Below, piece by piece: positions 1 to 6,178 of a stretch of DNA of 34,182 nt. Every line of letters starts with the position of its first letter. Position 1 is the first letter of the stretch. This DNA comes from CAZPXH01 sp964591085. Lineage in GTDB: Bacteria > Spirochaetota > Spirochaetia > DSM-27196 > CAZPXH01. The notes beneath the pieces were generated by a model. The model searched no databases. It worked only from the letters and a program-made list of their open reading frames with translations, and was not told the DNA's origin. The stretch lies in assembly GCA_964591085.1 (NCBI GenBank), contig CAZPXH010000021.1, positions 1-34,182 on the forward strand, written 5' to 3'. A program made the translations under genes and the position numbers.

Positions 1-35
1 GCAAGGAGCATCGTTGTAATAATGAATCTTTTCAT
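1..35 (-). CDS. Partial lipoprotein gene, second tandem copy (5' end only)
   Basis: Only the first 11 to 12 codons are inside the window. The minus strand reads MKRFIITTMLL from the ATG at 35, against MKRLIITTMLL at the start of the complete gene at 866-1390. The upstream promoter region is also duplicated. This is therefore the N-terminal end of a paralogous exported lipoprotein, with the rest beyond the left edge. Whether it is intact cannot be seen. It follows the complete cassette in the same orientation, which makes a tandem array of at least two copies. Confidence 0.75.
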   Translation of the reverse strand, partial: MKRFIITTMLL

Positions 36-41
36 GAGCTG

Positions 42-69
42 ATTTTACCCCCCCCCGCAGTCTTGTAAA
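42..69 (-). promoter_or_regulatory. Promoter with G9 tract in the spacer, copy 1
   Basis: On the minus strand a TTTACA box (64-69) and a TAAAAT box (42-47) are separated by 16 bases. Nine of these (48-56) are an uninterrupted G run touching the -10 box. The predicted start of transcription falls at or next to the ATG at 35, so the mRNA would have almost no leader. A better-looking TTGACT box overlaps at 69-74 but gives a 21-base spacer. Box choice is by eye; the homopolymer is certain. Confidence 0.55.
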
Positions 70-184
70 GTCAATTTGTACTACAGAGACGGTTTCTCAG
101 CAAAAGGCCGGTTAGCCTAGGTGAGGGGAGAACGCAGGTCGCAGGCGGCGAGGGCTGGCTTCCCCGCCGCCGGGGCACAAGAAA

Positions 185-216
185 GACGCTGAGACCCTTC
201 GTTGGATCTCAGCGCC
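185..216 (-). terminator. Terminator-like hairpin, copy 1
   Basis: GACGCTGAGA (185-194) pairs with TCTCAGCGCC (207-216), with one mismatch and a 12-base loop. On the minus strand it is followed by CTTTCTTG. It is the diverged counterpart of the hairpin at 1538-1569. Here it would end transcription of the cassette at 339-1390. Confidence 0.55.
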
Positions 217-220
217 ATTT

Positions 221-236
221 AGCAGGGGCAGGACTC
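221..236 (-). repeat. tRNA-fMet 3'-end fragment, copy A
   Basis: The 16 bases AGCAGGGGCAGGACTC are identical to the acceptor and T-arm 3' portion of the intact initiator tRNA gene (1791-1863). No other part of a tRNA is present. The following bases CCGCGTCGTA are shared only with the fragment at 1574-1589. It lies directly upstream, on the minus strand, of the hairpin at 185-216, mimicking a tRNA end followed by its terminator. Confidence 0.75.
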
Positions 237-338
237 CCGCGTCGTACCGCAAGCTCGCAGCGCGAGGATCGAAGCACCCGGGAGACGGGTCCGCCGTTGC
301 CCTACCTGGCAGGACCGTTCCCAGGGCGTGCCATCGCG

Positions 339-869
339 CTACAGGCCCCTCTGGGCTAGGCTCGTTGCATTGGCCCACAGTGTGGCTTGGCCCGTCGCTT
401 GAAACATTTGGAGGGATACCCCGTATGCCTCGGGCTCTATCGAAGCTCTGACGGCCACGACGACTCTCTGATCGCCATTGAACGCCGACCAACTCTCAAT
501 GGCAACGGAACTAAAGGCGCCCGTTCCCGCTGAGGCCCTGGGCTGCTTTGCGGTCCAACGATGTGAAACGATGCTGTCAACTACCCACTTGCGCCCGTCC
601 CACCGCTTGAACGCCGTTACGCTACCGTCCCAATACCCCCGGACGTTAACTGCAAAAAAGGTGTTCCTTACTTCAAGGTTGATAACAGTAGACGTGCTAT
701 AAAGATCATTCACAGTATACTGAACTCTTGTAGGCCCCGGGAAGGTTGGCGGTCCCGGGTCTGGTGCCGGGCTAGGCGCTTCACCTCCACCTCGTGCAAA
801 CGCAACTGATGGCAAAGCAAGGAAGACCACCGTCAACAAGACGAACAACAGTGTCCGGTTCCGAGTCAC
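339..869 (-). CDS. Secreted protein of unknown function, translationally coupled to a lipoprotein
   Basis: The 176-residue product begins with a basic stretch and a hydrophobic core ending in VAFARG near residue 26, a typical Sec signal peptide with a signal peptidase I site. A Gly/Pro-rich linker (about 27-46) follows. The rest (about 48-176) looks beta-rich, with alternating hydrophobic residues and several Trp. I recognise no family. Its ATG overlaps the stop of the upstream lipoprotein gene as ATGA, so the two are probably co-translated. The nearest terminator-like hairpin is about 120 bases beyond the stop. It is likely periplasmic or released and may work with the lipoprotein; that link is inference from the coupling. 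Confidence 0.7.
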   Translation of the reverse strand: MTRNRTLLFVLLTVVFLALPSVAFARGGGEAPSPAPDPGPPTFPGPTRVQYTVNDLYSTSTVINLEVRNTFFAVNVRGYWDGSVTAFKRWDGRKWVVDSIVSHRWTAKQPRASAGTGAFSSVAIESWSAFNGDQRVVVAVRASIEPEAYGVSLQMFQATGQATLWANATSLAQRGL

Positions 870-1390
870 TGCCGTGTCCCCGGCGGTGCAGGCTCAAAGC
901 CCTCATCGTCATATACGCTATCAAGGGTAATGATCTGCTCTACGGTCCCGTCATCGTGGACCACTTCTCTAACAGTACGGGTTGTTGAGATCGGCTCTAC
1001 TTCCCTGACCTCGTACTCAATTCTGAAGAAGTCCAAGTCGACCGCACCGAATCCGTCCGTGTTCGCAGACTCCTGTGCGGCCGTGAGCCTATCGCTGCCC
1101 TCTGGAGTGCCAAGGTACTCGAATGCCATCTCCATACTTGTCAGGATCGCCTCGGTGTACGCAGCAACCTGCTCCGGCGTCCAGGTGTCCAGGGCATCCA
1201 TCATGGACTGGTCTATGCCGTAGTCGGCAAAGAACTCCACGTCAGCGTCGCTGAACTGGTAACCGAGCTGGATGCTGTCCCGGATATCCCCGTAGTTCCC
1301 ATGACCAGAGTTGAGGTTAGCCGAAGGATCCTCACACCCCAGCAATACCAGGCTCGCAAGGAGCATCGTTGTAATAATCAATCTTTTCAT
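866..1390 (-). CDS. Exported lipoprotein of unknown function (complete copy of the tandem pair)
   Basis: The 174-residue product starts MKRLIITTM and has a clear lipobox LLGC with Cys19 as the lipidation site, so signal peptidase II processing and membrane anchoring are expected. The mature part is acidic: helical at about 50-115 and probably stranded at about 120-160. I recognise no domain. The ATG at 1390 lies 6 bases from a -10-like box, with no Shine-Dalgarno sequence between them, so the mRNA is likely leaderless or nearly so. The same start, promoter and upstream region recur at 1-246, showing a duplicated family. Expression may depend on the length of the G tract in the promoter. Confidence 0.75.
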   Translation of the reverse strand: MKRLIITTMLLASLVLLGCEDPSANLNSGHGNYGDIRDSIQLGYQFSDADVEFFADYGIDQSMMDALDTWTPEQVAAYTEAILTSMEMAFEYLGTPEGSDRLTAAQESANTDGFGAVDLDFFRIEYEVREVEPISTTRTVREVVHDDGTVEQIITLDSVYDDEGFEPAPPGTRQ

Positions 1391-1396
1391 AAGCTG

Positions 1397-1423
1397 ATTG
1401 TACCCCCCCAGCAGTCTTGTAAA
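1397..1423 (-). promoter_or_regulatory. Promoter with G7 tract in the spacer, copy 2
   Basis: On the minus strand TTTACA (1418-1423) and TACAAT (1397-1402) are separated by 15 bases, including a run of seven G (1403-1409) beside the -10 box. The equivalent spacer in copy 1 is 16 bases with nine G. Small slips in the run would move the spacing towards or away from the 17-base optimum. The predicted transcription start coincides with the ATG at 1390. Confidence 0.55.
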
Positions 1424-1537
1424 GTCTATTTGTACTACAGGGACGGTTTCTCAGTAAAAGGCCGCTTGGGTCAGCCGAGGTGAGAACGCAGGTCGCTCTC
1501 GGCGCGGGCTTCGAGCCCTGCCTTAGGCGCACAAAAA

Positions 1538-1569
1538 GGCGCTGAGACCCTTGGTTGGATCTCAGCGCC
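1538..1569 (-). terminator. Intrinsic terminator hairpin
   Basis: A perfect 10-base-pair stem is formed by GGCGCTGAGA (1538-1547) and TCTCAGCGCC (1560-1569) with a 12-base loop. On the minus strand it is followed by TTTTTGTG. It lies just after the tRNA-fMet 3' fragment at 1574-1589 and before the lipoprotein promoter, so it would insulate the cassette from upstream transcription. Confidence 0.75.
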
Positions 1570-1573
1570 ATTC

Positions 1574-1589
1574 AGCAGGGGCAGGACTC
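1574..1589 (-). repeat. tRNA-fMet 3'-end fragment, copy B
   Basis: AGCAGGGGCAGGACTC is repeated here exactly as at 221-236, with the same following CCGCGTCGTA. It marks the right border of the duplicated unit. The fragment carries no anticodon or D arm, so it is not a gene. Confidence 0.75.
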
Positions 1590-1603
1590 CCGCGTCGTAA
1601 GAA

Positions 1604-1621
1604 TAGCAGGGGCAGGACTCG
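1604..1621 (-). repeat. tRNA-fMet 3'-end fragment, copy C
   Basis: TAGCAGGGGCAGGACTCG, with two further A bases on its left, matches the end of the intact tRNA at 1789-1808. It forms the left end of the hairpin-rich element at 1612-1735, whose other end carries the inverted copy CGAGTCCTGC. Confidence 0.75.
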
Positions 1622-1735
1622 CCCTCTGGTCGCGGTCATCGTGACCGCTCCCGCCGGGCCGCCTCCGGCACTAAACCGACATCCTGTCGGTTTGCGCTCG
1701 CAGCGCTCGCGCTGTGCCTCCGTTTCGAGTCCTGC
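1612..1735. mobile_element. Small hairpin-rich element with inverted-repeat ends (MITE or REP-like)
   Basis: The segment is bounded by GCAGGACTCG (1612-1621) and its inverted copy CGAGTCCTGC (1726-1735). Inside are GCGGTCA-tcg-TGACCGC (1632-1648), AAACCGAC-atcct-GTCGGTTT (1673-1693) and a GC-rich imperfect repeat of GCGCTCGCAGC type. There is no convincing coding frame. The terminal repeats match the T arm of the neighbouring tRNA, so it could be a non-autonomous element targeting tRNA ends, or debris of rearranged tRNA genes. Confidence 0.5.
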
Positions 1736-1751
1736 TCCGCCTCAGAAATGA

Positions 1752-1787
1752 AAACGGCCATGGCAGCGCGTGCTACCATGGCCGTTT
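1752..1787 (-). terminator. Intrinsic terminator of the initiator tRNA gene
   Basis: A perfect 12-base-pair stem, AAACGGCCATGG (1752-1763) and CCATGGCCGTTT (1776-1787), begins 3 bases after the tRNA 3' end. On the minus strand the stem runs into TTTTCATTT. Position and structure fit termination of the single-gene tRNA transcript. Confidence 0.85.
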
Positions 1788-1790
1788 CAA

Positions 1791-1863
1791 TAGCAGGGGC
1801 AGGACTCGAACCTGCGACCTCCGGGTTATGAGCCCGACGAGCTGCCAACTGCTCTACCCTGCG
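1791..1863 (-). tRNA. Initiator tRNA-fMet (anticodon CAT)
   Basis: The minus strand folds into a full cloverleaf of 73 bases: acceptor CGCAGGG/CCCTGC, D arm, anticodon arm GGGCTCATAACCC and T arm GCAGG-TTCGAGT-CCTGC. Two features mark it as the initiator rather than elongator tRNA-Met: three consecutive G-C pairs closing the anticodon stem, and no Watson-Crick pair between position 1 (C) and 72 (T). The CCA end is not encoded. It has its own promoter overlapping the end of hisC and its own terminator. Three extra copies of its 3' end lie downstream. Confidence 0.95.
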
Positions 1864-1876
1864 TCGTGAGCTACAA

Positions 1877-1905
1877 AGAGTACGGGATGAGGCCGGGAGC
1901 GTCAA
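1877..1905 (-). promoter_or_regulatory. Promoter of tRNA-fMet
   Basis: On the minus strand TTGACG (1900-1905) and TACTCT (1877-1882) are separated by exactly 17 bases. Transcription would start near 1870, about 7 bases before the mature tRNA. The -35 box overlaps the stop codon of hisC. Confidence 0.7.
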
Positions 1906-3017
1906 GCACCTGCCGGCGCGGGCTCCTCGGACTGCTGGGCTGAGCTGAATGCATGGGCAAGGGCCTGCTCAAGGCGGGTCCACTGCTGCGCTGTTCCCGG
2001 GACGGTTATCCGGACGTGGTCCGTAAGGCCAAAGCTGTCCAGCGCGCGAATGGTGACTCCCGCCTCCCGAGTGGCCGCGGCAAATGCCGTGGCACCACCC
2101 GGAACGGCTGCGGTGACAAAGTTTCCGTGTGCCGGCAAGCATGCCGCGCCGTAGCCGGAAAGCAGGGCCAGGAGGTCCGCGCGGAAGCGTTGGTTTGCCT
2201 GAAGGCTCTGCTCCACAAAGGCGGTATCGGCCAGGGCTGCTGCCGCCGCTGCCTGTCCGGGCGCATTCACGTTGAAGGGGAAGCGAACCCGTGCCAGGGC
2301 CTCTATTGTTTGCGGCTGCGCAATCCCGTATCCAACGCGGAAGGCTGCCAGGCCAAAGACTTTGGAGAAGGTCCGCAGCACTACCAGGTTGGGATAGCGA
2401 TGAATCAGCTCCTCACTCCGGTCAAGGAGTTCGGGCTCCACGTACTCAGCGTAGGCGTGATCCACCACAACCGTTGTTGTTGGCGGGACTCCGCTGATGA
2501 GATCGATGAGTGACTGGGCCTCTACAATGGCCCCCGTTGGGTTGTTTGGGCTGCACACAAAGACCAGGGTTGTGCGGTAGTCCACCGCCCTGAGCATTGC
2601 GCGCGGATCCACCGCACCAGTCCCAGTGAGGGGGACCGTGTGCAGAGCGCCACCGGTGATCTCGGTCACAAACCGGTACTGGCTGAAGGTGGTCTGGGAA
2701 CTGACGGTCCTGCTTCCCCGCCCGCCGAATGCCAGGGCGGCAAGGAGCATGACCTCATCGCTTCCGTTGCCAACCACCACGTGCTCCGGAGAGAGGCCGT
2801 GGCGGGCGGATATCGCATCGCGGAGCGCCGTGACCCCGGCATCCGGATACAGCGCGGGATCCCGCATTCGCTTGGCGGCTGCTTCCAGCGCCGCGGGAGA
2901 GGCGCCCAGCGGGTTTTCGTTGGAGCTCAGCTTCAGCGCCCCTGGTGCTCCGCTTCCGGGGTGATACGGGGGGAGGGAGCGCACAATTCCCCGGGTCTGG
3001 GGTGGGAGGCTGTTCAC
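1902..3017 (-). CDS. hisC: Histidinol-phosphate aminotransferase-like class I/II aminotransferase
   Basis: The 371-residue product is a PLP-dependent fold-type I enzyme. HisC converts imidazole acetol phosphate to histidinol phosphate using glutamate. Visible family marks are NENPLGASP near the N-terminus, the NNPTG motif at 158-162 and the PLP-binding lysine at about 219 in TFSKVFGLAAFRVGYG. Length fits HisC (about 350-370). The frame is open far upstream, but the GTG at 3017 is chosen because it overlaps the stop of the preceding gene as GTGA and is followed at once by family-like sequence. There is no his cluster here, so a related specificity, such as an aromatic or threonine-phosphate substrate, is possible. 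Confidence 0.85.
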   Translation of the reverse strand: MNSLPPQTRGIVRSLPPYHPGSGAPGALKLSSNENPLGASPAALEAAAKRMRDPALYPDAGVTALRDAISARHGLSPEHVVVGNGSDEVMLLAALAFGGRGSRTVSSQTTFSQYRFVTEITGGALHTVPLTGTGAVDPRAMLRAVDYRTTLVFVCSPNNPTGAIVEAQSLIDLISGVPPTTTVVVDHAYAEYVEPELLDRSEELIHRYPNLVVLRTFSKVFGLAAFRVGYGIAQPQTIEALARVRFPFNVNAPGQAAAAAALADTAFVEQSLQANQRFRADLLALLSGYGAACLPAHGNFVTAAVPGGATAFAAATREAGVTIRALDSFGLTDHVRITVPGTAQQWTRLEQALAHAFSSAQQSEEPAPAGA

Positions 3018-3316
3018 TCGCCGTCTCCGCCGGGATCCTGCGGACTGTTGGTCTGCCCGGGCGTGGAGCCGTTGGTGCTTGCTTCCGGCGGCTTCTTTCC
3101 GGGTGGATTCTTCTGCAGGTACTCGTGGTCCTGGCTCATGTCTATGATGAGCTCGCCCAGTTTCATCTCCAGCGAGTTGGGTGTGGTCTTGGCAAAGATC
3201 ACGCTGCCCTTGCCCGGGAACAGCTTCTTCACCGCGTTCATGATGGTGTTGATCTCCGAGTCGTTGAACCCGTTCATGATCACAACGCGGTTCTGCAGGT
3301 AGTCCTTGTCTGGCAC
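3014..3316 (-). CDS. Small DUF3783-like protein
   Basis: The 100-residue product matches my memory of the DUF3783 family: an N-terminal strand VVIMNGF, a helix, then a segment with SVIFAKTTPNS and an acidic helix ending in LGELIIDM. The last 30 residues are Pro/Gly/Asn-rich and probably disordered. The GTG start at 3316 is preceded by AAGGAG at 5 bases, which settles the start. Its stop overlaps the hisC start as GTGA, so the two form an operon. A TACACT box at 3335-3340 may be its -10. No biochemical role is known to me for this family. Confidence 0.75.
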   Translation of the reverse strand: MPDKDYLQNRVVIMNGFNDSEINTIMNAVKKLFPGKGSVIFAKTTPNSLEMKLGELIIDMSQDHEYLQKNPPGKKPPEASTNGSTPGQTNSPQDPGGDGE

Positions 3317-3393
3317 GCTCGCTCCTTGGGGCGTAGTGTATCGGTGGAGCGCGGGTGGCGGCCACCGGTTCGGCCGGTCCGCGCTTCCGGTGT

Positions 3394-3422
3394 TTGGTCC
3401 ATCGGGACCCAGTGTGTATCTT
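3394..3422 (+). promoter_or_regulatory. Probable promoter of clpB
   Basis: TTGGTC (3394-3399) and TATCTT (3417-3422) are separated by 17 bases, 20 bases ahead of the clpB ATG. A short dyad GGTCC-atcg-GGACC (3396-3409) overlaps the spacer. No CIRCE element (TTAGCACTC-N9-GAGTGCTAA) is present, so HrcA control is not indicated. Confidence 0.45.
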
Positions 3423-3441
3423 TCCGTGCATAGGATAGGCA

Positions 3442-6027
3442 ATGAACATTGAGAAGATGACAACCCGGCTGCAGCAGGCCCTGCAGGAAGCGTCCAGCAT
3501 CGCTCGCCGCGCGGGAAACCAGAACCTGGAAGCCGAGCACGTCCTGCGGGCGGCGGTGGATGACGAGCAAAGTGTTGTTCCACCGCTCTTCCGTGCCCTG
3601 CAGGTTGAGGCAGGTGCGGTGCGCTTTGCACTGGACGAGGCGATCGGTCGCTACCCCAAGGTGAGCGGGGACACCGTGCAGATGGCACTGGCGGACTCCA
3701 CGGCGCGCCTCCTGGACGGCGCGGAGGAGGAGGCGGAAAAGCTCGGAGACCAGTACGTTGCCATAGAGCACGTGCTCCTCGCGGCAACTCGGGGAAAGGA
3801 CGGTGTTGCGCAGTCCCTGCAGCAGGCGGGCCTCCGCTATGACGCTATCCGGGAGTCCCTCCAGGGAATCCGCGGGAGCCAGCCCATCACGGACAAGGAT
3901 CCCGAGAACCGCTATCAGGCCCTTGAGCGATTCACCATTGATCTGACTGCCCGCGCCAACGAGGGAAAGCTGGACCCGGTCATCGGCCGGGACGAGGAGA
4001 TCCGCCGGGTGATGCAGGTGCTGTCCCGGCGCACCAAGAACAATCCCGTCCTCATTGGGGAGCCCGGAGTGGGCAAGACTGCCATCGCCGAGGGTCTCGC
4101 GCGCCGAATTGTCAGCGGAGACACCCCAGAGAGCCTTCGGGACAAGCGGATCCTGGCGCTGGACCTTGGTGCAATGGTTGCCGGAGCCAAGTTCCGCGGC
4201 GAGTTTGAAGAGCGGCTGAAGGCGGTCATCTCCGCGATTTCCGAGAGCGCCGGACGAATCGTTCTGTTCATTGATGAGCTGCACACCCTGGTTGGTGCCG
4301 GAGCCGCCGAAGGATCTACTGACGCCTCCAACCTCCTGAAGCCGGCGCTGGCCCGCGGGGAACTCCGCGCCATTGGCGCTACCACCCTGGATGAGTACCG
4401 CAAACACATAGAGAAGGACCCGGCGCTGGAGCGGCGCTTTCAGCCGGTCTTCACCGGCGAGCCATCTGTTGAGGACACCGTTTCCATTCTCCGCGGCCTT
4501 CGCGAGCGCTACGAGGTCCACCACGGAGTCCGCATCCGGGATGAGGCGCTGGTTGCCGCGGCGCGCCTGTCCAACCGCTACATCACCAATCGATTTCTGC
4601 CGGACAAGGCGATTGACCTGGTGGACGAGGCGGCGAGCCGCTTGAAGATGGAAATTGAGAGCCAGCCCACCGTGCTGGACCAGCTGGAACGCCGAATCCT
4701 GCAGCTGGAGATTGAACAGCAGGCCCTGGCCAAGGAAGAGGATGAGGCCAGCCGCAAGCGCCTTGCCGGAATTGAGAGAGAGCTTGCCGAGCAGCGGAGC
4801 GAGCGGGATGGCCTGCGGCTGCAGTGGCAGAACGAGAAGGGCGTCATTGACGCTATCCGCAGCCTGAAGGCTCGCATTGAGGAGCTTTCCACGGAGGAGC
4901 TGTTACAGGAGCGGGACGGAAACCTCAGCCGGGCCGCGGAGATCAAGCACGGACTGCTTCCGGAGGCTCGCCGCCAGCTGGAAGCGGAAAGTGAGCGCCT
5001 GTCGCGCATGCAGGAGGACGGAAGCCTTCTGCGGGAAGAGGTGGCGGAAGACGATATTGCGGCGGTGGTTTCAACCTGGACGGGGATCCCCGTTCAGCGG
5101 CTTGTTGCCAGCGAGATGCAGAAGCTGCTGGACATGGAAGCGCAGATCGGGACGCGGGTGGTTGGCCAACGTGAGGCGGTTGGTGCGGTTGCGGATGCAA
5201 TCCGGCGGAACAAGTCCGGCATATCGGATCCGGACCGCCCAACCGGCGTGTTTCTCTTCCTCGGGCCCACCGGGGTAGGAAAGACCGAGCTTGCCAAGGC
5301 GCTCTCCGCGCAGCTGTTCAACGATGAGCGCGCGCTGCAGCGGATTGACATGAGCGAGTACATGGAACGCCACGCGGTGAGCAGGCTCATCGGCGCGCCA
5401 CCGGGCTACGTGGGCTACGATCAGGGTGGCCAGCTCACGGAGGCGGTACGCCGCAGGCCCTACTCGGTGATCCTCTTTGACGAGATTGAGAAGGCCCACG
5501 CGGATGTCTTCAACATCTTTCTCCAGCTCCTGGATGAAGGCCGGCTCACCGACGGGCAGGGCAGGGTGGTGGACTTCCGCAACACGGTCATCATCATGAC
5601 CAGCAACATCGGGAGCCAGCTGCTCTTGCAGACTGACGATCCGGCTAGCGTGGAGCTCCAGGTGACGGAGATGCTGCGGGCCCAGTTCCGCCCCGAGTTC
5701 CTCAATCGCCTGGATGAGATCATCACCTTCCACCGGCTTGGGCCCGCAGAGCTCGCGCGGATTGCGGAGCTGCAGATAGCCCGAGTTCAGCAGCGCCTGA
5801 CCGAGCGGGGAATCACCCTTGTGCTCAGCGATCCGGCGCGGGATCTGCTGGTCCGCCTGGGAACTGACCCCGCGTTCGGCGCGCGCCCGCTGAAGCGCGC
5901 GGTGCAGGCACACCTGGAGAATCCGCTGGCCCGCGAGCTTCTCTCCGGCACCATTCCGGACGGGAACACCGTGGACGTTTCCGTCTCCGGGCAGGAACTA
6001 AGCTTCACCGCCAGATCAGCGGGTTGA
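3442..6027 (+). CDS. clpB: ATP-dependent disaggregase chaperone ClpB
   Basis: The 861-residue product has the full ClpB architecture and usual length. It has a Clp N-domain (about 1-145), a first AAA+ domain with Walker A GEPGVGKT at 206-213 and Walker B LFIDELH, and a long charged coiled-coil middle domain (about 400-525, rich in Glu/Arg/Leu). The second AAA+ domain has Walker A GPTGVGKT at 608-615, and the pore-loop GYVGYD segment follows. The middle domain distinguishes it from ClpA and ClpC. It threads aggregated proteins through a hexameric ring together with DnaK/DnaJ/GrpE in the cytoplasm. The ATG at 3442 has a weak AGGA-type site. It is divergent from the DUF3783 gene. Confidence 0.97.
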   Translation: MNIEKMTTRLQQALQEASSIARRAGNQNLEAEHVLRAAVDDEQSVVPPLFRALQVEAGAVRFALDEAIGRYPKVSGDTVQMALADSTARLLDGAEEEAEKLGDQYVAIEHVLLAATRGKDGVAQSLQQAGLRYDAIRESLQGIRGSQPITDKDPENRYQALERFTIDLTARANEGKLDPVIGRDEEIRRVMQVLSRRTKNNPVLIGEPGVGKTAIAEGLARRIVSGDTPESLRDKRILALDLGAMVAGAKFRGEFEERLKAVISAISESAGRIVLFIDELHTLVGAGAAEGSTDASNLLKPALARGELRAIGATTLDEYRKHIEKDPALERRFQPVFTGEPSVEDTVSILRGLRERYEVHHGVRIRDEALVAAARLSNRYITNRFLPDKAIDLVDEAASRLKMEIESQPTVLDQLERRILQLEIEQQALAKEEDEASRKRLAGIERELAEQRSERDGLRLQWQNEKGVIDAIRSLKARIEELSTEELLQERDGNLSRAAEIKHGLLPEARRQLEAESERLSRMQEDGSLLREEVAEDDIAAVVSTWTGIPVQRLVASEMQKLLDMEAQIGTRVVGQREAVGAVADAIRRNKSGISDPDRPTGVFLFLGPTGVGKTELAKALSAQLFNDERALQRIDMSEYMERHAVSRLIGAPPGYVGYDQGGQLTEAVRRRPYSVILFDEIEKAHADVFNIFLQLLDEGRLTDGQGRVVDFRNTVIIMTSNIGSQLLLQTDDPASVELQVTEMLRAQFRPEFLNRLDEIITFHRLGPAELARIAELQIARVQQRLTERGITLVLSDPARDLLVRLGTDPAFGARPLKRAVQAHLENPLARELLSGTIPDGNTVDVSVSGQELSFTARSAG

Positions 6028-6079
6028 GCTGTGCACAGCTCCTTGCGCTACCGCCTGGGCCTACACCGCCGCCCGGCTG

Positions 6080-6097
6080 CACCGCCCCCGGGCGGTG
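6080..6097 (+). terminator. GC-rich hairpin after clpB
   Basis: CACCGCCC (6080-6087) and GGGCGGTG (6090-6097) form a strong stem about 50 bases after the clpB stop. The downstream bases GCGGCTCTTTG give only a weak T stretch. It may end the clpB transcript, but this is uncertain. Confidence 0.3.
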
Positions 6098-6141
6098 GCG
6101 GCTCTTTGCGGCACGGGCCGCATGCTGGGGCGCACGCCTCG

Positions 6142-6170
6142 TTGACAGCGGCAGGGTAGCTGCGCAGCAT
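6142..6170 (+). promoter_or_regulatory. Possible promoter of argH
   Basis: A perfect TTGACA (6142-6147) is followed after 17 bases by CAGCAT (6165-6170), a poor -10 that keeps the conserved A, A and T at positions 2, 5 and 6. The predicted start is about 2 bases before the argH ATG, and there is no ribosome binding site. Confidence 0.4.
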
Positions 6171-6178
6171 CGGCAGCC

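Larger units (their letters stand above)
1..246. repeat. Direct repeat, copy 1 (start of a tandemly duplicated cassette)
   Basis: This stretch aligns almost base for base with 1356-1599 at an offset of 1353-1355. It covers the first codons of a lipoprotein gene, its promoter with a C/G homopolymer, a terminator hairpin and a fragment matching the 3' end of tRNA-fMet. Similarity stops abruptly after the shared AGCAGGGGCAGGACTC plus CGCGTCGTA segment. The left part is cut by the window edge, so the full repeat is longer than seen. The copies have diverged by scattered substitutions and indels, so the duplication is not an assembly artefact of identical reads. Confidence 0.9.
1356..1599. repeat. 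Direct repeat, copy 2
   Basis: This is the counterpart of 1-246. It contains the first codons of the complete lipoprotein gene, its G7 promoter, the hairpin at 1538-1569 and the tRNA-fMet 3' fragment at 1574-1589. The repeat ends at CGCGTCGTA, after which the two copies share nothing. The 1353-1355 base offset is the length of one cassette unit. Confidence 0.9.

Noticed and set aside
3396..3409. GGTCC-atcg-GGACC dyad ahead of clpB and a similar CGGTC-cgg-GACCG at 13179-13191
   Set aside because: Short GC-rich dyads of this kind are frequent by chance in this base composition, and the two downstream genes are unrelated.
3317..3441. A possible CIRCE heat-shock operator ahead of clpB
   Set aside because: No copy of TTAGCACTC-N9-GAGTGCTAA or a close variant is present.
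3018..3500. N-terminal extension of the aminotransferase frame to 3500
   Set aside because: The extension is unlike the family and runs through the DUF3783 gene and the clpB promoter region. The GTG at 3017 with GTGA overlap explains the start.
3280..4524. A 414-codon open frame on the minus strand
   Set aside because: It is antisense to clpB and shows no family motifs; clpB is certain.
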